64,000 bases of DNA from Bacteroidota bacterium (GTDB taxonomy: Bacteria > Bacteroidota > Bacteroidia > Bacteroidales > Porphyromonadaceae), in contig JAEWWU010000013.1 in the NCBI GenBank assembly GCA_023396255.1, forward strand, positions 248,001 through 312,000. Reading direction: 5' to 3'. The translations under genes and the position numbers were made by a program. Under the pieces are notes generated by a model. That model was not told where the DNA came from. It saw only the letters and a list, made by a program, of their open reading frames with translations, and ran no database searches. This document shows, piece after piece, positions 54,467 to 61,417 of the stretch (positions are counted from its first letter, which is position 1; each line of letters begins with the position of its first letter).

Positions 54467-54688
54467 ATAAAGTAAACCTTTGCTCTTAAGAACACTCAAA
54501 AGGAGTAAGGCTGTTCTTTCGGATTATCCTGCGAATATCTTAAAGAAGCAGTCTTGCGACTGTGAAATATAAGAACTTCGAAACACGAAGTGGACGCATA
54601 GTCCGAGGATTCTCTCACGGGCTATAAAATGTTTTTCATGTTAAGTTGTTTTTTACTCCTCTGCCGGGTTAGGCAGGGGAGTTTTTTG
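54467..54688 (+). ncRNA. Structured RNA of unknown class (about 220 nt)
   Basis: The unit has a full promoter (54431-54460) and a strong terminator (54655-54688) but no coding frame. Several small hairpins are visible: CAGTC-TTGC-GACTG, ACTTCG-AAACA-CGAAGT, TTCG-GATTATCCTG-CGAA, and TAGTCC-N14-GGGCTA. Its size fits a 6S-like or other Bacteroidales RNA, but I could not confirm the conserved features of 6S RNA. tmRNA and SRP RNA are excluded by sequence. The start is estimated as about seven bases after the -7 box. Confidence 0.65.
54655..54688 (+). terminator. Terminator of the unknown RNA
   Basis: ACTCCTCTGCC (54655-54665) pairs with GGCAGGGGAGT (54672-54682), one G-U pair, loop GGGTTA, and a TTTTTTGTTTT tail. 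Confidence 0.9.
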
Positions 54689-54818
54689 TTTTCAAAGTTT
54701 CTTTGTAAAGAGCTTTCATTTAGGTTTCATCTCAACAAGACCCTTGTTATACAGGGTAATCCTCGCTCCTCCACTCTGTTCATAATTCGTCAAAAGAATG
54801 GCACAACCATTTATTTGC

Positions 54819-54852
54819 CGCTTTTCGTAAGCAAACGCTCACACGAAAAGCG
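54819..54852. repeat. 10-bp perfect inverted repeat
   Basis: CGCTTTTCGT (54819-54828) and ACGAAAAGCG (54843-54852) with a 14-base loop. No T run follows on either strand, so it is not an obvious terminator. It lies in the 295-base spacer before tRNA-Asn, which holds nothing else recognisable until the tRNA promoter. Confidence 0.6.
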
Positions 54853-54982
54853 ATTGAGCAGGGCAAAATTCCCCATTTTCCAATAAAAAGACAATTCATC
54901 TTTCTGGCATATCCAAAGGATGAGGAATAAAGAGCAACCTTTCCTCTTTTTCAAGGTATGAAATCCTTCCCAAGCACAGGTA

Positions 54983-55013
54983 TTGCGCGTTTCGCAAAAT
55001 AATACTATTTTTG
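54983..55013 (+). promoter_or_regulatory. Promoter of tRNA-Asn
   Basis: TTG (54983-54985), 20 bases, TATTTTTG (55006-55013). It puts the start about 15 bases before the mature tRNA. Confidence 0.75.
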
Positions 55014-55034
55014 CATTCGATTTGTGGAGTGAAG

Positions 55035-55111
55035 GCTTCTTTAGCTCAGTTGGTTAGAGCATCTGACTGTTAATCAGGGGGTCCAAGGTTCAAGTCCTTG
55101 AAGAAGCGCCA
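55035..55111 (+). tRNA. tRNA-Asn (anticodon GTT)
   Basis: 77 nt with the CCA encoded. The acceptor arms are GCTTCTT (55035-55041) and AAGAAGC (55101-55107), discriminator G. The D arm is GCTC/GAGC; the anticodon arm is TCTGA-CTGTTAA-TCAGG with anticodon GTT; the T arm is CAAGG-TTCAAGT-CCTTG. Confidence 0.95.
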
Positions 55112-55125
55112 TAAGAAATCCTTGT

Positions 55126-55160
55126 AGCAGTCGCATCACTAAGATGGGGCTGCTTTTTTT
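55126..55160 (+). terminator. Terminator of tRNA-Asn
   Basis: AGCAG (55126-55130) pairs with CTGCT (55150-55154) with CATC/GATG inside, followed by TTTTTTT. Confidence 0.85.
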
Positions 55161-55187
55161 ATTCCTCAAGGAACCAAAGAACGATTT

Positions 55188-55748
55188 ATGAACAATTGCT
55201 TCACATTGCACCAATTACAAGCCAACAGTTCTCCGGCTGTATTGGAATCTGTGCGAAAGCTGTACTGCCACTCTTTTCCCCGAGAAGAGAGGCGGGATTG
55301 GAATGTTTGGCTCAAAATTTTGGAGCAAGACGCTCGCTTTAGAGTTCTATACCTCTCTACCGAATCTTATCCTTTGGCTGGATTTATTTCTCTTTGGGAC
55401 TTTGCCTCTCTCGTTTATGGCGAACACTTCGCCATACAACCGGAGCTTCGCAACTCCGGTTTGGGCAGGCAAGTGTTGCAGGTGACTGCCGAGCAATTGG
55501 GCAACAGACCTCTGGTTATAGAGGTAGAGCCACCCTACACCGAATTTGCTAAAAGGCGAATTGCCTTTTACAAGCGCAATGGCTTTGAAATAGTGCAAGA
55601 AGAGTATTTGCAACCTCCTTATTGGGAAGACAGTCCCCAAGTGCCTCTTTTTTTGATGAGCAATAGGGATGTTTCGGAGTCTGTACTATCCTATGCAATC
55701 CGATCTATTTACCAAGCCGTTGCCCATCCTTCTTTCCTCAAAAAATAA
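55188..55748 (+). CDS. GNAT family N-acetyltransferase
   Basis: 186 residues. The acetyl-CoA-binding motif A is AIQPELRNSGLGRQVLQVTA (with the R/NxGLGR loop), followed by PLVIEVEPPY and RIAFYKRNGFEIVQEEY (motif B with the usual Tyr). The N-terminus HSFPREERRDWNVWLKILEQ is typical of a subgroup found in Bacteroidetes. The substrate is unknown. It lies 22 bases before the PAP2 gene start and may be co-transcribed. Confidence 0.85.
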   Translation: MNNCFTLHQLQANSSPAVLESVRKLYCHSFPREERRDWNVWLKILEQDARFRVLYLSTESYPLAGFISLWDFASLVYGEHFAIQPELRNSGLGRQVLQVTAEQLGNRPLVIEVEPPYTEFAKRRIAFYKRNGFEIVQEEYLQPPYWEDSPQVPLFLMSNRDVSESVLSYAIRSIYQAVAHPSFLKK

Positions 55749-55770
55749 TTTAGTTTTCACAATATCTCTT

Positions 55771-57096
55771 ATGAAGCCGTTTTTGTCAGTTCTGTTTGCC
55801 TTTTTCTGTGTCATCTCTCCCATAATTACAGCAAGAGCTCAAGAGCTCTCTACGCAGACAGATACCCTTGCTTCCATTCCACAAGAGAATTCCAAGGAGA
55901 GGGAATACCGCCCTTCAACTTCTTTGTTCCCCTTGGTGGTTGTATCCATTCGTGAAACCAATAAGATACAACCCCTCGAACCTCTTCGAATAGCTCCATT
56001 GATTTCCGGAGGGCTTTATGCGTGGCGTGCCTATAAGGGCAGCGATCAACGCTACAAAAGCGCACGGGATAGTTATTTCCCCTCTTTGCGAACCCATTAC
56101 GATGATTACCTCCAATTTTCCACTTTTGCTGTACAACCGGCCTTTCTTCTTGCAGGGATAAAGGGGCAAAGCGAGTCTTTGCCACAGGCTTTTACGGCTG
56201 ACCTCATAGGTGGGGCGATTGCTGCCGGAACAGTGCTCTCAGCCAAATACCTTATCGGAAAGATGCGTCCGGATGGCTCTTCCAAGACTTCGTTCCCATC
56301 CGGGCATACGGCAACCGCTTTTCTGGGGGCGGGTTTATTTGATCTTGAGTATGGGCATCGCTATCCTTTCCTTGCAGTGCTGCACTACGCAGCAGCCTCT
56401 TCGGTGGCAGCCGGGCGCATCATCAATAACAGACACTGGGTGAGCGACGTGGCTATGGGTGCCGGAATCGGAATCTTTTCGGCACACTTGGGATACCTAA
56501 TCTCCCAACACTTATTTGATGTTATGCCCCAAGATCGGCAAGAAAAGTTGGGTACCTCTTACCGCCAAGAGAATAAACTCCGCTTGGGACTATTTACCTC
56601 CGCTACTCTTATTCCATCTTTCAAAACGCCTCAAGAGACCGTCTCTACCCGAAGCGGAGAGGTGGGTATTAGCATTGGGACGTTGAAAAACTTCAGGCAC
56701 TATGCCCTTGACGTGGCTCTGCGTACCGAAAGTTTTTCTTCCCCCCGATGGGAGCAATCTCTTTACCGCTCCACTCTCCTTGCCGATGCGGTATATGGGG
56801 TGCACATCCTTAAAATTCTCAACTTTAGCAGTAATCTGTACCTACGTGCCGGCGTGGCAGCTATGGCTCAACCCAATGCCTCTTCTCAGGGTGTGGGGCA
56901 ACTGCACTGGTGGCCTCGATTGGGAGGTGCTATCGACATTCAAATGCAGGTGCGAGGCAACCGCTCTTTGGCTTTCTTTCATCGGTTTTCCATTGAACCC
57001 GGACGTGTTCTCCCTCTTCCCGATGGCTCTGTTTACAGAACACTAAAACCCATTTGGGACTTTGGCTGCGCCTACAATTTTCATATCCCATTGTAA
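55771..57096 (+). CDS. PAP2 phosphatase fused to an outer-membrane beta-barrel-like domain
   Basis: 441 residues from ATG 55771 (MKPFLSVLFAFFCVISPIIT, signal ending ARAQ); the frame is open back to 55669 within the GNAT gene. The PAP2 domain (about 130-250) has KMRPDG, FPSGHTATAF (about 174-183) and GRIINNRHWVSDVAMG (about 213-228), the three phosphatase motifs. The C-terminal 190 residues show alternating beta strands (LRLGLFTSATLIPS; NLYLRAGVAAMAQ) and end YNFHIPL, like a small barrel. It may dephosphorylate lipids such as lipid A or undecaprenyl-PP at the envelope; that is inference. The PAP2-barrel fusion is noted in the findings. Confidence 0.8.
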   Translation: MKPFLSVLFAFFCVISPIITARAQELSTQTDTLASIPQENSKEREYRPSTSLFPLVVVSIRETNKIQPLEPLRIAPLISGGLYAWRAYKGSDQRYKSARDSYFPSLRTHYDDYLQFSTFAVQPAFLLAGIKGQSESLPQAFTADLIGGAIAAGTVLSAKYLIGKMRPDGSSKTSFPSGHTATAFLGAGLFDLEYGHRYPFLAVLHYAAASSVAAGRIINNRHWVSDVAMGAGIGIFSAHLGYLISQHLFDVMPQDRQEKLGTSYRQENKLRLGLFTSATLIPSFKTPQETVSTRSGEVGISIGTLKNFRHYALDVALRTESFSSPRWEQSLYRSTLLADAVYGVHILKILNFSSNLYLRAGVAAMAQPNASSQGVGQLHWWPRLGGAIDIQMQVRGNRSLAFFHRFSIEPGRVLPLPDGSVYRTLKPIWDFGCAYNFHIPL

Positions 57097-57159
57097 GAGG
57101 ACAAGAGCCTTTCCCTGCTTTTTATTACCTTTACATTACAAAATTGACAGAGCAGATTG

Positions 57160-58533
57160 ATGAATCACGACTATAAGCAAGACAACAGCCCGACAATTTC
57201 GCCAAAGGGATGTTGTGGAAGGGGTGGAAGCAAATTGGAATCGTACGATTGGTTGTCCGATCTTCCGGCTACCGCGCAGCAAAACGACTACGTAGAGGTT
57301 CAATTCAAAAATACCCGCAAGGGATACTATTATAATGAAGCCGGTCTCCCTCTCAAGAAAGGAGATATGGTGGCGGTTGAGGCATCTCCCGGGCACGACA
57401 TCGGCAGGGTATCCTTGACCGGTTCGTTGGTGTTGCGTCGTATGATTGCTCTGCACATAGATCCTACTCAAACGGAATTCAAAAAAATATTTCGTATTGC
57501 CAAGCCCACCGATTTGGAAAAATATCAAGAGGCCAAAAGTCGTGAGCATACAACAATGATAGAGTCGAGAAAGATAGCTTCGGACTTGAACCTTGATATG
57601 AAAATAGGTGATGTTGAGTATCAAGGAGACGGGAATAAGGCAATCTTCTACTACATCGCGGACGAGCGAGTGGATTTTCGCAAACTTATAAAGGTCTTGG
57701 CGGAAGTTTTTAGGGTACGCATCGAAATGAAGCAAATAGGGGCACGTCAAGAAGCCGGACGCATTGGGGGAATAGGCCCTTGTGGCAGGTCACTATGCTG
57801 TTCTTCTTGGATGACCGGATTTAGATCCGTCAATACATCAGCAGCTCGAATTCAAGACCTAACGATGAATCCGCAGATGCTCACCGGTCAGTGCAGCAAA
57901 TTGAAGTGCTGCACCAACTTTGAAGTAAATACTTACTTGGAAGCCAAACGAAAACTACCGGTATCGGATAGAGTGTTGGAGACAGAAGAGGGGGCTTATC
58001 ACCTCTTCAAAACGGATATATTGGCAGGACTGCTCACTTACAGCAAGGAGGCGCACGCTCCAGTCGATCTGGTAACCATTTCCGTAGCCAGAGCTGTGGA
58101 AATTGTAGAGCTGAATAAACGCAACGAGAAGCCTGCATCCTTGGCCGGTGAAGCCAATACAACCGTAACAATCGATAGCAAAGACATATTGGAGGATAAC
58201 TCTCTCACTCGGTTCGATAAAAAAGAGAAAACCAACCGAAACAATCGCAGACGTTCCTCCGGTAAGCCCCAATCAAAGGGTCAAACCTCTCGTCACGAAG
58301 ACCAAAGAGCGGAAGTCAAAGAGAATGGCAATACTACTCATAGAAAAAAGGAGCGAGGAGAGCGAAACAATCGTAATTCGCAACTTGGCGACAAGGAGCG
58401 GAAGTCGGTAAACAAACCCCAACCAAGAGAAGACTCTAACAACCGAAGAAATCACCATTCCGGCAGAAAACAAGATCGTCCTGCCTCCTCGGGTAACAAA
58501 AAACAGCAAGGAGATCGCCCTGAGGTCAAATAG
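57160..58533 (+). CDS. RicT/YaaT (PSP1 domain) family protein
   Basis: 457 residues from ATG 57160. The PSP1 domain (about 25-260) has the conserved DMVAVEASPGHDIGRVSLTG, IGGIGPCGRSLCCSSWM and LTGQCSKLKCCTNFE, rich in cysteines that bind an Fe-S cluster in the B. subtilis RicT complex. The C-terminal 130 residues are a basic, Arg/Asn/Lys-rich tail (RKKERGERNNRNS). RicT-like proteins affect RNA processing, but the role in Bacteroidetes is unknown. It is followed by gldH after 5 bases, a gene order common in the phylum. Confidence 0.88.
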   Translation: MNHDYKQDNSPTISPKGCCGRGGSKLESYDWLSDLPATAQQNDYVEVQFKNTRKGYYYNEAGLPLKKGDMVAVEASPGHDIGRVSLTGSLVLRRMIALHIDPTQTEFKKIFRIAKPTDLEKYQEAKSREHTTMIESRKIASDLNLDMKIGDVEYQGDGNKAIFYYIADERVDFRKLIKVLAEVFRVRIEMKQIGARQEAGRIGGIGPCGRSLCCSSWMTGFRSVNTSAARIQDLTMNPQMLTGQCSKLKCCTNFEVNTYLEAKRKLPVSDRVLETEEGAYHLFKTDILAGLLTYSKEAHAPVDLVTISVARAVEIVELNKRNEKPASLAGEANTTVTIDSKDILEDNSLTRFDKKEKTNRNNRRRSSGKPQSKGQTSRHEDQRAEVKENGNTTHRKKERGERNNRNSQLGDKERKSVNKPQPREDSNNRRNHHSGRKQDRPASSGNKKQQGDRPEVK

Positions 58534-58538
58534 AAGCG

Positions 58539-59096
58539 ATGCGACTAAGATTCTTCTCCAGTAAGAAAATTTTCGCCCTCGTGGGAATTGTTCTTGGATT
58601 TCTTTTTTGGGGATGCACACCTCAGAAAGGGGTACAGGAAGAGGTCGTCCCCATTGCCGGAGCAGAATGGAAAGCTCTTCAAGAACTGCACTACTCTGTT
58701 CTCATAACCAATCCCGATATCCCTTACTCGTTGGAGATAATCACAAGGCACAATAATAAATATGACTACTGCACCCTTCCTATTGCTTGCACCATTCAGA
58801 ATGCTTTTGGATGGCGCACAACGGATACGCTAACTCTCCCATTGGCACAAGCCCCGGGACGTTGGGACGGTTCCGGTATAGGTATTATACAAACCTCTTT
58901 CAGTCTTGAACAGAGTTTGTTCTTTCCTATGTGTGCTATGTATGACATTTCCATAACTCCACTGCCTGCTCTTTTGTCTCCGCTCATAGACAAAAAAAGG
59001 CAAAAGCCTGCAAAACCTTTACAAGAGCAATCCATAAGAGGTGTCGAGAGTATCGGTATCAGCTTAAAGCCAACCCATCTACGTTCTTCCCGATAA
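58539..59096 (+). CDS. gldH: GldH gliding-motility/T9SS-associated lipoprotein
   Basis: 185 residues. Signal peptide with lipobox FLFWGC (Cys26). The body has LHYSVLITNPDIPYSLEIIT, RHNNKYDYCTLPIACTIQNA and DTLTLPLAQAPGRWDGSGIG, the pattern of GldH. In gliding Bacteroidetes GldH is a lipoprotein needed for motility and T9SS function; non-gliding members keep the gene. The ending SLKPTHLRSSR follows a basic segment (IDKKRQKPAKPL). The gene is 5 bases after the RicT-like gene. Confidence 0.85.
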   Translation: MRLRFFSSKKIFALVGIVLGFLFWGCTPQKGVQEEVVPIAGAEWKALQELHYSVLITNPDIPYSLEIITRHNNKYDYCTLPIACTIQNAFGWRTTDTLTLPLAQAPGRWDGSGIGIIQTSFSLEQSLFFPMCAMYDISITPLPALLSPLIDKKRQKPAKPLQEQSIRGVESIGISLKPTHLRSSR

Positions 59097-59254
59097 GGTT
59101 CACATACCCAAAGACAGGGTCTTTCTTTATTTTCCTGAAACACATTTGTACCTTTCTTTTGGTAAATTCGGTAGGGATTCCTTTTAAAATCTTTTTATCT
59201 CCTTGTTAAACTAATTTTTAGGGGGAAAAATCTAACTTTTATTCCTTACTTTTG

Positions 59255-59415
59255 TTCCGGAATCGGAGAATCCGGTGGGGTTGTCCGGTGCAAATAAAGG
59301 TCTTCCCTGCCCGTTTTAAGAAATGGAGATAGTGATGTCCTAAAAGTTATATGAATAAGTCTCTCTGTCTAATCTGAATGCCTCTTTTCAATCTTTGGAA
59401 GAGGGGCTTCTTGTT
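59255..59415 (+). ncRNA. Candidate small RNA
   Basis: A -7 box TACTTTTG (59247-59254) precedes a stem CCGGA (59257-59261)/TCCGG (59271-59275). The unit ends in a hairpin GCCTCTT/AAGAGGGGC (59380-59407) followed by TTCTTGTT. No clear TTG -33 element was found and the terminator is imperfect, so this is weak. Confidence 0.3.
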
Positions 59416-59629
59416 ATAGTAAAAATAAATGTTACATACTACCCAAAGCAAAGGTTCTTTGATGAGCTTTTATCTCTCCTCTTTTTCTCAAAAGCAAGAC
59501 TTTTCTTGCCTAGATCGGAAAACAGCAAAATATTATTTCCCATAATTAGGCTCAAAGTGTACTTTCGTCTCCTGTTCCGAAGTCAGTTGGTGCTTCCAAT
59601 TGATTGGTGATTGCCATAAAAACTGATTG

Positions 59630-59643
59630 ATTGCGATCGCAAT
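59630..59643. repeat. 14-bp perfect palindrome containing GCGATCGC
   Basis: ATTGCGATCGCAAT reads the same on both strands. It lies in a gene-free AT-rich region and could be a protein-binding or modification site; no second copy was noticed in the window. Confidence 0.5.
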
Positions 59644-60048
59644 GCTAAGGTTATTATCGCAAAAAGACTTTACTTAAGCCGTTTTATTCTCGTTTTTTTG
59701 AGCAGTAATGTGTCCTGTTCTCATAGATGAATCTGCATAGTGTTTAAGCAACCACTCCCTATTTCTTAGACAACAGGTTCTCGAACAGTACTATTTTCTT
59801 CTCCACGGGCTGTGAATGCATAAATTGCAAAGAACGAAATTGTACCTATATATGGAATGAAAGTACGATTATATACATTTTAAGTTTTCTGGAAAGTAAT
59901 GGTTAAACTAACTTATATCCTAATAAATGTTATATATATTCTATACATTTGTTCAAAAGGCAATATTTATTATTTGTTTTTGACATAAGTGGAGGGATAA
60001 TAGCTCTTTTTGAAACCTATAAAAATCAATTAAAATAATCGAAAAGTT

Positions 60049-61236
60049 ATGAAGAAAGTATCTATTCTTTTGGTCACAGCCGTAGTTGCATTCGGAGGCA
60101 AAAACATAGCACAAGCCCAAACTGAGCAAGCTAAGGATGGCAAGTCTCTTTACTTCAGCGGAGTAGTGACAGATAAAAACTCATCTGGATACCGTTTTCA
60201 GTATGATTTGGAAGACAAATTGCGCCGCATAGACAATATCAAAGGAGGTAAAATAACCTCTTGGGATTCTATTTTCTATAATGAGGAGGGTAAAGTATAC
60301 CGAATAGACAAATTTTTGAACTTTGAGGGAGGCGAGCCCAAGCGTGATACTCGATTCGAATATGAATATGACCAACTGGGGCAACTTTCCAAGAGGCTTT
60401 GTTATATGATTCAGTTCGAAAAACCTATAACCACAGCTGATATCAAGTTCGATGACAAGGGTCGCATTGCTTCGTACTATGACCACACTGCACAGGCCAA
60501 GGAGAAATATGATTATGATGAACACGGTAATTTGATCAAAATGTCTCATATCGTAGACGCCGGAGTATATGGGGAAGGAACATCCGAAACAATGACTTCG
60601 TGCATCAATTATACGTACAACGAAAAGAACCAGAGAATTAAGGAGGAGCTTTTCCCCACCATTACAGACCCTAACAACTTGGTATCTTCCAGCATTACTT
60701 CTTATGAGTATGACAATGATGGATGCTTGAGTAAAATTGTCCAACAAAACAGAAACGCAAAAGGAGACTTATACGATGCCGTTGAGGTTCGAATGGAGTA
60801 TAACAAAAAAATAGCTGACCAAAAGATTGGCTTTCCTGAGTTTCCGCTTGACTTGGATTCTCCCTATTCGTCCAGCAAGACTATGCTTTTTGGCAAAACC
60901 TACCAACGAATAGGGGAAGCGTTTTATGCTCCGGGGGCGTCTACCCCTGTTTACAGAAGAGTGTATGAATATAAATACCCGACTTCTGTCAATTCCGTAG
61001 AGACCAACAAGATAAAACTCTCTCTCTTTCCCAACCCTGCCACAGACCACCTAACCATAGATGGCGCAGCTCTCCAAAATATAACCCTCCTACGAGCCGA
61101 TGGGGCTACTGTTGCTTCTTTCAAGGTGGATGCGGACCGAGTAGTTGTTCCTGTTTTTGATTTGGAAAGAGGACTCTACATCGTTCAAGTTAAAGCTCTT
61201 GGAACTGTTGTATCTTCTAAAGTCATTCTTCAATGA
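60049..61236 (+). CDS. YD-repeat-like surface protein with T9SS sorting domain
   Basis: 395 residues. Signal peptide (MKKVSILLVTAVVAFGGKNI, AQAQ). The body (about 35-300) is a series of beta units such as FEYEYDQLGQLSKRLCYM, KYDYDEHGNLIKMSH and SYEYDNDGCLSKIVQQNR, which look like YD/RHS-type repeats. The last 75 residues are a T9SS type A domain (LSLFPNPATDHLTIDG ... LERGLYIVQVKALG). It should be exported to the surface. The function is unknown. Confidence 0.85.
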   Translation: MKKVSILLVTAVVAFGGKNIAQAQTEQAKDGKSLYFSGVVTDKNSSGYRFQYDLEDKLRRIDNIKGGKITSWDSIFYNEEGKVYRIDKFLNFEGGEPKRDTRFEYEYDQLGQLSKRLCYMIQFEKPITTADIKFDDKGRIASYYDHTAQAKEKYDYDEHGNLIKMSHIVDAGVYGEGTSETMTSCINYTYNEKNQRIKEELFPTITDPNNLVSSSITSYEYDNDGCLSKIVQQNRNAKGDLYDAVEVRMEYNKKIADQKIGFPEFPLDLDSPYSSSKTMLFGKTYQRIGEAFYAPGASTPVYRRVYEYKYPTSVNSVETNKIKLSLFPNPATDHLTIDGAALQNITLLRADGATVASFKVDADRVVVPVFDLERGLYIVQVKALGTVVSSKVILQ

Positions 61237-61244
61237 AACAATTT

Positions 61245-61332
61245 CACCCAATTAGCTCCTCTCTTTTTCCAAAAGGATAAAAGCGCAGAGTTTTTGCTTA
61301 GAAAAGAATTGGAACTAATTGGGTGATTTTTT
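61245..61332 (+). terminator. Long two-arm terminator
   Basis: CACCCAATTAG (61245-61255) pairs with CTAATTGGGTG (61315-61325), followed by ATTTTTTC. The 59-base loop contains an inner TTCCAA/TTGGAA pairing. It ends the YD-repeat gene's transcript. Confidence 0.85.
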
Positions 61333-61417
61333 CTTCCCGATTGATAGAAACCTATTTTCAAAAGGAGAGCAGAGCCTAATCAATCGCCTTGTCTAATAAT
61401 TTTGAATGAGCAGTTAT

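Larger units (their letters stand above)
59097..60048. other. About 950-base spacer, AT-rich, with candidate small RNA and palindrome
   Basis: No coding frame was supported. The region holds a possible small RNA (59255-59415), a 14-bp palindrome ATTGCGATCGCAAT at 59630-59643, and a -7-type TACATTTG at 59944-59951 upstream of the next gene. The rest is AT-rich with no recognised features. Confidence 0.6.

Noticed and set aside
54629..54886. Plus-strand 85-residue open frame after the unknown RNA
   Set aside because: It overlaps the RNA terminator and has no family resemblance.
59849..59940. Short 29-codon frame before the YD-repeat gene
   Set aside because: Very AT-rich with a hydrophobic random composition and no ribosome-binding signal; likely chance.
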